From Piper betle (Eukaryota; Streptophyta; Magnoliopsida; Piperales; Piperaceae), in assembly GCA_033002965.1 (NCBI GenBank), contig JAURVB010013619.1, forward strand, positions 46,318 to 110,317: DNA of 64,000 bases, read 5' to 3'. Made by a program: the position numbers and the translations under genes. Position 1 is the stretch's first letter, and the number at the start of each line of letters is the position of its first letter. Of the stretch, positions 1-12,830 are shown piece by piece. Under the pieces are notes generated by a model that was not told the origin of the DNA, ran no database searches, and worked only from the letters and a program-made list of their open reading frames with translations.

Positions 1-1
1 C

Positions 2-178
2 ATCAAGGTGCCCTACAATATCCTCTCTAGCCTAGCTAAAGATGTTGGGAGGGATTGGGATATTGACTACATGCTGCAGCTGGGGCTTGGTATGCACCTC
101 CCTGTTATCGGCAAGTTCACCCTCCCCCTGTCCAAGAAGGGGGAGTTGAAGCTTCCTACTGTGTCTGATATCTTCTAA
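2..178 (+). CDS. LEA14-type late embryogenesis abundant protein (LEA_2), 3' end only
   Basis: The window opens inside the last exon. Frame 2 stays open for 58 codons to a TAA at 176-178. The translation begins IKVPYNILSSLAKDVGRDWD and ends in GELKLPTVSDIF. That ending, with the preceding LPVIGKFTLPLSKKG segment, matches what I know of the C-terminus of LEA14/LEA_2 desiccation proteins. The family adopts a single water-stress (WHy/LEA_2) beta-sandwich and is thought to protect cytosolic components during drying. The start codon, promoter and any intron lie left of the window. A possible poly(A) signal AATAAA lies at about 355-360. The family call is confident; the paralogue cannot be told from 58 residues. 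Confidence 0.85.
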   Translation: MKVPYNILSSLAKDVGRDWDIDYMLQLGLGMHLPVIGKFTLPLSKKGELKLPTVSDIF

Positions 179-960
179 TTAGCGGTTGTTGAATTAGTTG
201 ACATGTTGTGCTAATAAGTAATAACAGAGGAGGACCAGAGATCATATAGCATATGCATGATACGCTTGCATGCGTATCTAAACTTGTTTGAGAGCATCGC
301 CAAATGTAGTCCTCTTTTCATTCTTAGACATGTTTTTGTGTCTTGTTTAATTTCTAATAAATTTTCCTTGAATAATTAACAGGTTATATAAAATATTACT
401 CAATAGGTATTATAATTATATATACACTTCACATCCGACAATTCACTGGAAAGAGAATGCCGAGTTGGTGGCAGTTACGGGGAGGTGGTGCTCGAGTCGC
501 CCAAGTATGGAACGGCCACGGCCGTGGTCTCTACACTGAAGAGAGCAAATCAACCAAAACATTCAAACAATATAGTTACAATTCAGATCGAGTAGCTAGC
601 AAATTCTTTTGTAATACTCAAAATGTATACCAACAAATTAACTCTTGCATGACCTATAATGATATATGAAACAATGAAATACGTGTATATTTGTCGCTGG
701 CGAGTACTCGTGACGAGAGGTACTTGAGCCACATCGGACAGGACTGAAGGGTGTGAGATGGAGTGAAGGGAGGAGAGGAGGGGATAGTGAGCCGCATCCT
801 TGCGCTTGAGGCAAGGACGCAGCTAGTGAGGTTATAACCGAGGCGTCTCTATTGCTTGTTGAAAACTGTTTCCAAACCCCCTAGAAGGGCTCCCTTCACT
901 GGGTAAAGCTTGACAACTCCGGTCCAAGTTTACGATGTGATCTTAGCGGTATGTAACTTG
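179..960. other. 3' flank of the LEA14-like gene, no other gene seen
   Basis: This stretch holds the presumed 3' UTR and downstream DNA. A 70-codon open frame at 457-669 has no recognisable family, so I do not call it. Around 740-850 there is a GA-rich patch without clear coding features. Confidence 0.5.
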
Positions 961-1290
961 CGGAGTCTAGAATAGTTTTGTGGGGCAAATAATTTGAAGA
1001 GGAGTTTGTCAAGTGAGTGTCGTCTCATTTAAGGGAAGTGTATCAGACGATAATAGTTTTGGGCCACATCCGACGTGTGAAGAGGAGTTATTAAGTTTGT
1101 CCCACATCGATTGTCAAGGTTGTTAGTGACTTGTATATAGGCTAATAAGAAAACCTTATTCATTGAGTTAATTTTTGAATTAAGAAAAGCTTGTGACACC
1201 TATTGTGGGTTTTAGTTCTTTTTAAGGACCTGAAAGGCCTAATAATAATTTTAGAGCTTAGGCCTTTGGTGAGGCCAAAAGGGCCCAACA
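961..1290 (+). mobile_element. TRIM-like retrotransposon remnant (3' LTR plus part of internal region)
   Basis: The segment matches the better preserved element at 24787-25455. It shares a purine-rich GTGTGAAGAGGAG tract, which would be the polypurine tract, then an LTR-like unit at about 1089-1290. That unit has TTTGTCCCACATCG near its start, the phrase TATATAGGCTAAT in the middle and GGGCCCAACA at its end. No coding capacity is visible. The 5' LTR and primer-binding site are missing, so this is a truncated copy. Confidence 0.6.
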
Positions 1291-3610
1291 GGCATAATAG
1301 ACACACATGTCCCGTTATATAATAGATGTTGGAATAAATTCTAATTCTGTAAATGGATAGATCTTTGTATTGAATAATAAAATAGACTAATGTTTCACGC
1401 CCATGTAGCCTGTTCTTGTGAGCTGGGCCGAAGATCTGTAGCATTAGCCTCCCTTATGGGTTTGATGTTTGCCTATTGGGCCTTATATTGGATCAAACTC
1501 TTAAAGTGGACTTAGACGTGGACCTTCAATTCTAATAAAGAACTTGGATAAAAGATGACAACTTTTTTTTTCAGAAAAGCCAAACTCTCGTGGTTCCAGC
1601 ATGGTCAAAGTGCAAACTATTGCATGCACTAGAGAGTGCCACTCATGAATTTTAGTCAAAGTGATGAAAGCATTGATCAATTCATGTCATCTAAGTTGTA
1701 TATTAATCTATCACTCTATTGGGTCTTAGTTAATCTGACAGCCGGTTTGTTAACTACAAGGTCTTGCAAAAAATTTTGACTGATTAATGAACGAACCATA
1801 CCACCAAGCTTAGCTTCTAATAAACAAGGGCTAATTTTCAACGTCACTATATGTTTCCAACTTGCCTTTCTTTTATGTAAGTAGAAACAAATCAATTAGA
1901 ATATTTCTTCACTATCTAGCTTCATAATAAGAGGATTATATAAACATACACATTGATTAATTATGTCATATGCAACAAAGTCATTATGATCAACCGTCAT
2001 TTCATTATGTTTATCCAGTAGTTTGGTGGATATGCTATTAATTCATTTCTAAATACGTTTTGTACATCAGCTTAATTAGGAAACTAAGCTTTTAGTGATA
2101 GTAGATCAATGGGGCTAACCTGCTAGGCTAAGGGCCTGGTGTTGTGGACTATGAACCTTAATATGCTGTTCGATATTATTGACAATATCATGCATCTTCA
2201 TCTCATTGTACCTCATACCCTAAATTAACGTTCATGTGATATTTTGATTTTCGTTCATATAAAAAATTTTGAACTACCATCCATTATTAATATATATTTT
2301 CTACGTGTTATATATCATGTCAACAATCCTATTAGTTGTATATGGTTACGATCATTACTCACAAGAGATTATTATATTCCATAAATAAATAAATTAGATA
2401 AAGCCTGGACACAAAGCTAATCCCATTGACCCCCCTTGCAGCGGTTTCTACACTCTAGTTGTTATCCTTACGATATATTATAAATTAACAAGTTACAATT
2501 AGTACCTGCTCATATATAGTATACAATTTTTGCTTATATGCATAACGGTGATTAAGAAATTAATGATTATTAAGGAATACACTTACGAGATGATATGAGC
2601 ATACGTGCGTAGTCAACACTCAACGGCAGAGATTATATTATCAGCATATACTACCCACTAGTATTTGCTAAAAGTTATTATAATATCTGTTCGTTCAAAG
2701 AAGTTGGTTGTTTCAGTTAGTTAATTAGTAGTCTGTTTGCGATGGAGTAGTATCTTATAATGAGTAATTTAGTTTTTTTCTTACTAACACTTACTTTTCG
2801 TCTAAATTAATCTTGAATTGAAGCTGCTATAGATGTAAGATATGCTTGAGTTAGCTTTCAGTACGTACATATATACAAGGAAACTTCTTTGTGTAAGTTT
2901 TCACTAATTAATCAGTGGCTTGACTTTAATGAGTAATCGAGTCAATTTTGTAGTCCGTTTGATAGCAAATACGACACTAAAATTCCATGAAAATTACTTC
3001 TAATTTATCTTAGCTAGTCTTAACCACGTGAAAGTTTACTTTTCCATGTCGACAAGGAATTGAAGATAAGCCGCCTACAAAGACCACCGATGTCTAAATT
3101 GCTTCTACTAATTTCTTCTTCGCTTGTAACCAATTGTTATTACTCTGTATAAATCCACAAATCAGCTTCATTTTATGACATTAAATATTAAATTAAATTG
3201 TATGGAACGAGCAGCATTGAACAGCCGAATCACCTTATTCATGTCATCTCTCCCCGTAGCTCTCATGTATTTTGATTCAAATTAAGTTGTATGTATACCA
3301 ACTCCTCTTTTAGTAGTACTTATTATTAACACACAAACGTCTTTTGAATAATTTACAGCAGGACAACGTCTGGAACTATGTATAACATTATATATATCTT
3401 AGGTACGTACTCCGGTTTGAGCCTATATTATTTCGATCGACATCAATTTGACCAAGGAATATAAAGCCACTAGTCACAGACAGAGTCACCGGATCACTAC
3501 TCTTCATCCATGGGACCTAGAGAACCATACTGGTATTGTGATATACTAATCTGACCATGCTTGATTCAAGCCTTCATAAAGCACCTTGTCTGATACAACT
3601 ATATACATAT
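1291..3610. other. AT-rich intergenic DNA, no gene seen
   Basis: Both strands are dense in stop codons. I see no family-specific protein match and no clear terminal repeats. A 94-codon open frame on the minus strand (1160-1444) only reads through the TRIM-like remnant and its flank. Confidence 0.5.
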
Positions 3611-3620
3611 ATATGTATCT

Positions 3621-3660
3621 CATGCATGCATGCATGCATGCAATACAGAATTAAAAGAAC

Positions 3661-3704
<44 letters not shown>

Positions 3705-3805
3705 TGGCAATATTGTTGATATTTGAGCTTTTTGCGACCTGTGTCATGCTCCAAGCTACATGAGCAATCCAGGCCATAAACAATGGCTTGCTTATAAGTT
3801 TAACC

Positions 3806-3854
<49 letters not shown>
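3621..3854. repeat. Cluster of microsatellites: (CATG)n, (TA)n, (GA)n
   Basis: A CATG tetranucleotide run lies at 3621-3642. A TA run at 3661-3680 passes straight into an AG run to about 3704, and a second TA run covers 3811-3854. The 109-codon open frame across this region is low-complexity Tyr/Ile and Ser/Leu read out of the repeats, not a gene. Confidence 0.9.
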
Positions 3855-3857
<3 letters not shown>

Positions 3858-3980
3858 TGATGTGAGCAAGCTCGTCGCATATTGTCCAACGAACACTTTC
3901 CAAGTCAAGACTGAATGAGAAGGCTATCGACTATTCAAATATGTCTCCTTTGTAATTTTCTTCATCACTCCGATTCTTAT

Positions 3981-3987
3981 TATAAAT
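3981..3987 (+). promoter_or_regulatory. TATA box of the bHLH gene
   Basis: TATAAAT lies 106 bp before the bHLH start codon and is followed by a pyrimidine-rich leader, a normal distance for a plant TATA box. No other match sits closer to the start. Confidence 0.55.
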
Positions 3988-4092
3988 GTGTTCACCCTCC
4001 CCAACAATATTCCAATGTCCCCTTCTCTTTTGCATTTGAACTACTACTCATTTCTTCACAGACATACTGTCTTGTGAATTGCTGATCCGAAC

Positions 4093-5891
4093 ATGGAAGC
4101 TCATCAGTGCAGTCAATTTTACAACCCCTCTTTGTTTGATCAATCCTCGACACCTTGCCAAGACGTTCTAAATTCCTGGCTTGATCAATATGATTCTTAC
4201 AACCACACCATGGGAGATGAAATGGTGGATGATCTCCAAATGCTGCTAGATGACCATTTCTTTCAGTTCAACATGTTGGATGTTGTACCAAATCCTCCTT
4301 CCCATCCCCTTCCATCTCCAACCCAACATGCTCTTCTCTTGCCCAATCCCCCTTCCGACCTTGGGAACAACATGTTTCTCCACGACGAAATGTACTGTGT
4401 TACTCCGGAAGTAACCGAGCCCGACGAAAGCTTCGGTGATATAAACAATATCAACATCGATTTCTTTGACAGTACTATGGTTCATGAATCAACTCATCAT
4501 ACCATCGGATCATACCTTTCTAGCCCAGATGAGGACATCAACATAAACATATCCTCGCCCACCACGCCACAATCCCAAGATGAGGCACCAGACGACATGT
4601 ATAAGGAGACGACATCGGCTCGGGCAAGCTCTAAGAATCTGGTGTCGGAGAGGAACCGGAGGAAGAGACTTAGCCAGCAGCTATTGGCATTACGTGCCCT
4701 GGTGCCCAACATTACTAAGGTTAGATTAATCAAGAACTTCATGCAATATTCATACTTTATATCTATGGAGTTGTAAGGAAAGACTAATGGGAACATAGCA
4801 TGTGATAATGTGTAACAGATGGATAAGAGATCGGTGCTGGTGGATGCATTGGCTTATCTGAGGAACATCCATGAGGAAATGGAGCTGCTCGAATTCGAGC
4901 TCAAGACCGGAGTTCAACATTCCGGCCATCAAACCTCAATGGTGGTAGGCCGTCTTCCATCTTCTTCAACTGCTACGACCACCAACAAATTAGAGCCCCG
5001 GATACTCAGAGTACGCCCTTATCTAAGAGTGTCACTTTAGGCATCCTATTTTTAACAAATCTGATAAGGTCATAAGTGAATAATATATCATGTTAATACT
5101 TCAAGTATCGTATATATGAATCAGTGCTAATAGTGTGCAGTGTATTGTGCAACAGATTGACACAGAAAAAATGGAGGACAAAAGGTTCATTGTGAAAGTA
5201 ACAAGCAGAGGCGGGCATGGAATTGGAGCAGAAATCTTGGGTATAATTGAATCGTTTGGAATTGACATAACATATGCATCCATGGAAGAGAGTAAACCTG
5301 GGCACATCCAGATGACAGTATTCATCAAGGTATATCATTTTCTTTTTCAGATTCTTAAAAATTTTTTTCGTCGCCCTCTACCATTTGTCCCCGTTAGCTT
5401 ATCGACTATCCACAAAAGCTGGAAACGCCTCCTTAGAATTGTCTTGTAATAACACTGTAGGTGCGTCCGAATCATATATATTTAGTTGCGTTACCCTAAA
5501 ACGTATAAAAAAGCCACAAAACAGTCAAAATCATGAAGCTTACCAGTTTATTACGACTCAGTGAAGAAGACAAATCAACATAGTTTTTTCCAACATGCTT
5601 TTTTTTCCAAGCAACGTGTAGACGAATGAACATATTAAATTCATACATTTGACCATGCATGTGATAGAAAACAATTTTTCCAGTTTTCACGCCTGGAAAA
5701 TGATATACAAAATGGAGTGTGCCCAATATGATTGATTGTATAATAGAGATTAGTAACACAGACAAGTGTGGAATTTCATGACTAACGATTTAACATGTAT
5801 GTTACAGGTTAGAAAACAGGACAAGATGACTGAGGAGAAACTCAAGAACTTCATCACTAGTGCGGCTGCAAGATTGGGCTTGATCAAATGA
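4093..5891 (+). CDS. bHLH transcription factor with C-terminal ACT-like domain, 358 aa, 4 exons
   Basis: Exons are 4093-4719, 4819-5010, 5156-5329 and 5808-5891, all joined in phase 0 at GT-AG borders. The basic helix-loop-helix spans residues about 180-237. The basic region KNLVSERNRRKRL has Glu186, Arg189 and Arg190, the residues expected for E-box (CANNTG) contact. An Asn sits where G-box binders have His, so E-box rather than strict G-box binding is likely. The loop is LVPNITK and helix 2 begins MDKRSVLVDALAYL. Exons 3-4 encode an ACT-like fold (residues about 283-350), a dimerisation module in several plant bHLH subgroups. The N-terminal 175 residues are acidic, rich in Asn and Pro, and plausibly an activation region. 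This looks nearest to the bHLH35/FIT/DYT1-type subgroups, but I cannot place it precisely. The gene is intact and nuclear location is expected. Confidence 0.88.
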
Positions 5892-8281
5892 AGGCCTAAT
5901 GCATGGAAAGGTGGTTCTTCAAAAATTTGTCATTTGTGAAAACATTAATCTTAGGCCAAGTAGAAAATGAAGATTATTCTTCATTCTGATCTTGCTTGGA
6001 AGCTACCTTGGGCGTCCTATATCATACAAGTTGTGATTAGTATGTACACAAATAAAAATCTCCTTCCAAAAATCTCTATTCATTGGCACGTTAGCATTCA
6101 CTCTGTCAATAAGAACAGGACAGAAAAAACTTCAAAGAAGACTTGCACGCGTCTAAAAATTGTTATTAGAGTCATCATAATTCAAAGCAGGACGGCATGA
6201 CATGTTACTAGATTAAAGAGACATTGGCTCAATGATCAGTAAGATTATGGTGGAGAAGGCAATGGAAATGGTGCATGGCCATCTCTGCGGAGGGCACATA
6301 TCGGCCTGTGCAGTAGCCAGGACTCACTAGACCCCTCTGCACCCCTTCACATATAACAATGTCTTCAATCTGCAATTTGGCAGAGCCGAGTAGTGAGACA
6401 ACCATAGTTTCAAAATTTTTGATTGCCGCAATATTGTCTAAGATGTGTGTGGATTTTTCAATGTTTTAAAGGGTGTAGAAATGTGTCAAGACCTGCACTC
6501 TATCACTTTCTTCTAAGCTTCGTTCCATGAATTGCTTGTGGTCCTGCAGGACCAAACAAATACTCTGGGAGAAGTTTACCATCTTGGCAAGTTTTGTAGA
6601 CTTTCTTCTCAAACAATGTGCATAGCCATGCATGATTTAAGATTGACAAAATATGTGCATAAATCGAATTGCGGAGCTCACCTTAAGGGAAGCTTCAAGA
6701 AAGTAATGAAATATGATTTCACATTTTCTTGGACCCAAGGGAAGAACCAGATTGGTATCCATCCAAGGACCATATCTGTCCAAGATCAATGTTACAGACT
6801 TACATTACATTAGATGTATGACCTCCTTATCATCAACAATGACCCATATAACATCCTCGAGGAGGTGAAACATACCATATAAAGATTTTAAAAAGCATAT
6901 TACATTTCATTTTTATGAGAAGACAAAGAGTGATGACATAAACTGAATGCATAAATCAGGAACAGAGGAAAGACCGGTTAACCATTAAATTTGGGCATAG
7001 AGCTTTGGAGCCATGCCTATCAAAATTATCATCTCCATCCACCGAAATGCTTTGATACCTCTGAATGCTAACCTTCTCAAACATCTATTCGGCAGTGAAA
7101 AAGTCAGACACTGTAATTGCAGTATGCTAATAGAAGACTTTCAAGATCCACGCATGCCTTCACTTAACATAAACAAAACATGTCAGACAGATCAGTTATT
7201 TGTTTTATAAGGAAAACCACTTCATCAACTTCAATTCCTAATCATCAATTGATGACACAAAATTCATGCTAAAACAAGTGCTTATTTTTAAAGATTGATG
7301 TCTTTCATCATTGAACTCTCAAAGAGAGGGAAAATGAAGTTACTAAGTTTCTCCTAGTTCAAAAATTAAAATAAAAAATGCGGCTACAAATCAAACAGCC
7401 CAAGTCCAAGTTACTTCTCTCCAGTCTATAACTATGCATAAAATCACAATAGTCAATAGTTCAATGCAAACAAATTCCACAATAAGAGATCCTAATTCAT
7501 TAGGAGCATGAAGTCAACATACAGTGGTTGAATATGAATCGAGTTTTAGACCAGATGCAAGACCTCCCAAGAGCATATGGAATATACTTTTTCTTTTTTA
7601 TACCAAGTTAAGTGTTAGTTAGGCTAGTTATTTAACTAGATTTAAATAATATGATCCTAATGACACTATAGTTGAATTTAATTAATATTAAATTATTTTT
7701 TATTTTTATACTAGTCAAGTGTTAGTTTAGGCTAGAAATTTAACTAGTTTTAACTAAGATGATCCTAATGATTCCGTAATGACGATTTGTGTTAACGGTT
7801 TTCTCTTGTGTATTCATAATTGAGCTGAATTATTCACCTAATCCTCACCTTCAATGGTTGCGTTCGTGAAGATGATAACTATGACTCGACGATGATCATT
7901 CACCAAACCCAAATGATTAAAGGTTGCATTGCGTAAACCTTATGCATTAATCACTCATCCATTTATAGTCCTCTATGTCCAAAATCATTTGAAGGATGAA
8001 CATGGAAAAGGAGAAAGAACGAAGGATTGATCTTGTATAGTTCGTCCTTTGCAGGTAGTTTTGTTTGTATAGCAAACAAGAACATTTATCGATTGCATCC
8101 AAGAACTTCTCTTCACAACTGATTCACTTACTTGCAAAGCCTATTTGTGCCACATCCTACACCAATGAAGATAGATTCGGATCATTGGACCTCGATCTCT
8201 ACCTCCTAATCAAAGAAAGCAAAAATCCAACAAAACTAGCCGCCAAATGGGCAGCCTGCTCAACATCATCTGAAATGATTG
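5892..8281. other. Convergent intergenic region between the bHLH and MSR genes
   Basis: The bHLH gene (plus) and the MSR gene (minus) both end here, so it holds two 3' flanks. Open frames up to 93 codons occur (for example 6532-6813 and 8065-8322), but none has a recognisable family or good exon borders. An internal direct repeat is listed separately. Confidence 0.5.
7594..7785 (+). repeat. Diverged direct repeat of about 80 bp
   Basis: Two units, near 7594-7672 and 7703-7785, share TTTTTATAC, AAGTGTTAGTT, AGGCTAG, TTTAACTAG and ATGATCCTAATGA in the same order with scattered substitutions. They look like an old tandem duplication in non-coding DNA. Confidence 0.65.
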
Positions 8282-11200
8282 TTAGCAGAAACAATTATAG
8301 GCCAAGTGATTCTTTTGGGTAACATACGTCGACACATATTCAGAAGCAGATGCAGAAGGGCCAGATATTGGAGCTGGAACGAGTATATTGGTTTTGCCGG
8401 AAGCTATTCTTTTCCCGGCCACATTTGCATAGAACATGCCGGAAATGGCTGGCACAAAAACATCACTTTCAGAACAAACGTGGAAATCAAGGATTTTCTC
8501 TAGTTGTGCACTTCCATCGTTGAGGAACTTATCTTTCTTGTCAGCTGGGATCAAAACTTCCTGTAATGAGATAAACAGCAACATTTGGATTTAGAAATAT
8601 TGATGTACAGAACAAATGATGCATGATATTAAAACAAGGTAATAAAAGATGGCTAAAATGACAATACGAGCAGTAATGCAGTAAATAGCATTTGTCAAGG
8701 ACTTGTGTTGTATGTATTTGTACTTTTTTACCACTTAAACTTGAACGAGAAAGTATAATCCACTGCTTACCATTGTAAAAAACGAGTTGCAAAGCTTCAT
8801 ACAATGCAATTCTTAGTCTTTTAGTATTACTTCTGTGAGCGAATACAATGTTTAATTACCAAAAAGACTAACAATTCGAAAAGAGGACTTCTCACCTTGG
8901 TATAAGTTTTCGGAAATATCTCTTTCATAGGACTAAGGCTATCATGCCAGCGAGGTTGAGTTACGTAAACAGTAGTTTCCCTATCAAAGCCAACTTTCCT
9001 GAGGAACAATGCAATCTCTTCCGCACTGTAGCAGCTTTTTGCTTTACCTTTTCCACTCTCTCTACATCCTTTCCTTTGCAGTATATCAACCCTCAGGTCC
9101 ACTGCAACAAACTGGCCATCTGACCTGCGACTCAAGGTTCTCAGTCTCTGAACCATCATGTCAACCACATCATGCATCTCATGTTGTAATTCAAGAGTGC
9201 CAAAAATAGCCAAGCAAGCAATTGAGTCTATTTCCTTCTTCTGGGTTGACCTAATTTTCATGTTCACGGATGGAAAGGTTGACACCAGCCTTATGTGACC
9301 TTTCATTTTGAAGACTAGCTCAATGTTTTTTGAAATAAAATCTTCTGTTACTCTACTGGGAACTTTCAAAACCCTGGGCTTTCTCGCTTCACTTGGTTGA
9401 TTTTGGGCTACGTTGACGACTCCAGCGAGAGTATTCACAAATTTTTCAACATTATACACATCTAAAAAATTCCTGCAAATATCAATTTCAATTCTTTTAA
9501 TGACATCAACTTCTCCAAAAAGCAGTTTACTAAATGACAAGTCTATAGTTCAGTCTAACAAAAAGTACAATGTGCGGTAAGACATGACACTTGAAAAAAT
9601 TGGATAGAATTCATGTATACTGAATAGACATAGTAATAACTTTGGATTGAATGAAATAATTGGTAGATCATCAGATAATCTTATGTCCATCAGATGCAGA
9701 ATCCTTTCATAAACTAACCTCTTGTCTCCAAGTTCAGCTCCCCTGATGTCAGGAAGTACAAGAGTTGCTCCAAGATATTTTGCAACCACCACTGCATTGG
9801 CAATCTGAAAATGGGAAAACAGAAGTGAAAAGCATAAGGATGGGACATATACATCAAAGAACCTTTTGAGAGATCAATATACAAATTATATTACTTTCCT
9901 GTTAAAACGTCCATTGCTCAGTAATATAACAATCGCTATCTTACATTTTAAGATTGTAATCTTTAAAATCAAATAACACATTCAACGTATTTATAAACAA
10001 AGAAATTTATACATGATCACAAAACTAACACAACATTAAAATTCATTCAAGCAGTGCAACCGAGCTAATATTTTTTTTTGTTTGAAAAAGAAAGTGAGGA
10101 AATGCGTAAAGAAAAACATAAACTGTTTGTTTGCAAAAAGACATTACTCTAGTGGGTCCTTATCATAAACTTTACCTGCATCGGATGGTATTCAGGACCA
10201 TTTGACAACGAGAATGTGATAAATCCTCTGGTCTTTCCGGCTTCTTCTGCAAGGTTAATTTCAGAAATTAACACAAAAGTTTCAGTGATTACTAGAAATC
10301 AATAAATACACACGTCACACAAACCAATGTCAGAAAGAACTAAATACTTGATGTCTGTACTGTCCAGCAAGGTTTAAGTGCCTGCCTATCATACTTCCAA
10401 GGGCCTTTAGCATCCTTTGGAACTGGCGCAACTTTATCCGCCTGAACCTTTGCTACGTCGAACTGGGTTATAGGCTCTTGAGGCTGGGTCACCTAATTGA
10501 GAAAACGGTGAACCAAAGAGTTAATCACAATAGATAATCAATGATAAATAAGTGTTGACAATAACCACGGAAATGAGGTAATACATCATCAAATTCATAT
10601 GTATCTAATCAGTGATCATGTGGAAGAAAGGATAAAGCTATGATATTGAAAAGGCTGCTAAGCAAAACAGAGTAGAAGCTGCTATATATAATCAAATATA
10701 ATGATCTATACATCTATAAAAATCAAAGAACATAAGGATCTCCCGTAGAACAATTATACAAGAAAGATCTAAAACCCATGGAATCTACGACTCATGAGAT
10801 CAGTTTGGTTGTATTTGAAAACAGCAACACCGTAAGGGAAAAAGTGATGCCCCTAGAATTCCTACCTTTTTCTCATGCTCAACACAACAACAGGACAACA
10901 ACTTTGCAGCATACACCACACAAGCATTAAAAACGAAAGGCAAGAACAAGCACCCCCATTATAATTTAGCATTGCACCAATAAACTATCAAGATTGAATC
11001 GCAACCTAGAAGCTCCACATTTCATCTCCATGACCAGATATTGACTTAATCAGATGATTAAAACACGGCCAAGTCGAATGGCATCGATTCCTCGAATTGA
11101 AGATTGCCGCATAAACCAGCCTCCCACAAAATCTCACTTACATTTACATCCAGAAAATTCACCAACCACCACGGAATCAAAACCCAAAAACACACACACA

Positions 11201-11350
11201 CAACAAACACAGATCTAATGCCTGTCATCCAGAGAGAGGCCTCACCTCAACCGGATCGTCGAAATGATCCTTCTTAATCATGTTCCCAAGCATGACGAAC
11301 ATCGTCACCGTCAGAAAAGCCGCCAGAACCTGCCTCGGTTCGACCGCCAT
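8282..11350 (-). CDS. MSR: MANNAN SYNTHESIS-RELATED (MSR) protein, O-fucosyltransferase-like, 420 aa, 6 exons
   Basis: Coding exons, in transcription order, are 11350-11246, 10492-10348, 10246-10176, 9804-9719, 9472-8896 and 8560-8282. Phases close into one 421-codon frame. The protein starts MAVEPRQVLAAFLTVTMFVM, with a short N-terminal hydrophobic segment (residues about 9-24) fitting a type II Golgi membrane protein. A GDP-fucose O-fucosyltransferase-like domain follows from about residue 80, with TFSLSNGPEYHPMQIANAVV, the LGATLVLPDIRGAELGDKR block and a C-terminal SDVFVPAISGMFYANVAGKR. It ends HLAYNCFC, typical of the family. Arabidopsis MSR proteins are Golgi-located and promote (gluco)mannan synthesis. 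Whether they have catalytic activity is not settled. Length and domains look intact. The assignment to MSR is firm; MSR1 versus MSR2 is not decided. Confidence 0.92.
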
Positions 11351-12309
11351 TTCCAAAATCCCAGCAACCACTCAAACAATGCCGGCGGCCGCGCCTTCAA
11401 ATATCAGTAATCATGCAACGTAGCCGCCGCAAAGCTGCACCGACAGTAGTGTTCTGACCGAAACCAACCGGGCACCTCCAAAAAAGAGGCGTGGTTGGAG
11501 GGATGCCGTTGCCGACACCTCGAAAGCGAAAGTGACCCCTCGCCTGCCCACGCTCGCCGATCAATGTCTTCCCCCATCTCCTGACACACTTTTTGTTCAC
11601 TTCCTTTACGGTTAGAGAGGTATAATAATAATACTAATCAAAATCTTGGAACGACTTTTAGACGATTAGGGTAAAAGATAATTGGTTTAGCTGGATCTAA
11701 ACTCGTGCTTATTATTTTAGAGCGTGGATAAAATTAGGTTAAATTTTATTTACATGCAAAAATGTTTCAAAACTCAAACTTGAATATACTAAAGCGCGAT
11801 GAAATGTTTAGCTCAATATTAATTGTCTATTAAATATCTCATTAACACTTAACTAATAACTTTATTTTATACATGTATTGATAATTAATTATAAATGAGT
11901 TGGGCCTTATATAGTTTAATAACCGCCGATTTTAATCTTATGATTAAATCTATTAAGATAAAGTTTGAGTTCTAATTTATTAGTGTCATTCATCCCAAGA
12001 TCAGCATAAGACCCAAAAACGAATCGAACTTGGAAGACTTAAAATGGCTTGAACACTTTGATCAGTTTGTCAAAAAAATAAAAACCTGATATTAAATTAT
12101 GTTAGAGCTAATTTATTTTGAAAAAGAATAAAAACTGAATATGACACACAATATGTACTACTTGGCTTGTTTATACTTGTATATCAACACATCTACCGCG
12201 TAACCGAATTGCCAAAATGTTTACTGGAGTAAATTTTACGAATTGCTAACCTCGTTGTCCGGTATGTACACATACAGCTAGCTCACGCGTGGTACACCTG
12301 GTTGATTAT
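11351..12309. other. Upstream flank of the MSR gene, no gene seen
   Basis: The first 250 bp are GC-rich and should contain the MSR 5' UTR and core promoter. Short open frames there (11397-11600, minus) have no family signature. The remainder is AT-rich and stop-dense. Confidence 0.5.
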
Positions 12310-12830
12310 TTTAGCTTAAGGACCATATGTACGGGTGTTGTAAGTGTGGTTGTTGAAGTATTTCATGTTCAGCTCGTTTAGTTTAAACTCGTGGTTTTTA
12401 ATTTTGTGCTTGAAAAAATACTTAGTTGAAAATAATTAGTTCGTTGAATAACGAACAGAACTTGAACTAAGGAGTGATTAGTTCGGTTTAACTCGAAACT
12501 CGAGTTTGATGTGTTCAAATTTAAAAAAATACTCAGATTCGTCAATATTATTGAGGTTATATTAAATTTATATAATGTTGAAAATAAAATTTTAATCTTA
12601 TATAAGTTGAACATTAGCCAAACACAAATATTCGCTCGAGCTCGATTCGAAATATAGCAAGCTGAATATGAGTTAAGTCAAAATATCATGAATCTTGAAT
12701 GAGTTCGGCTTGGCCTATAATATATCAAAGCTCAACAAATATTCAAGTAAGCTCAAAAATATTTACCAAAAATTATATTAAATTTAAAAATATCTATAAT
12801 CGGCTCAATAGGGCTCATTTAAACCCCTAA
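12310..12830 (+). mobile_element. Non-autonomous repeat, copy 1 of a GCTCG-rich family
   Basis: This block aligns along its length with 17395-17901. Both share AATTTTGTGCTTGAAAAAA (with changes), TCGTTGAA-AACGAACAGA, GAAACT-GATGTGTTCAAA, a CAATA-TATTGAGGT stretch, TATATA-TGTTGAAAA and an AAACCCCTA/ACCCCTA end. No coding capacity is visible. Its ends are less clear than in the 17.4-kb copy. Confidence 0.65.

Noticed and set aside
457..669. 70-codon frame after the LEA14-like gene
   Set aside because: No family match and no exon-like borders.
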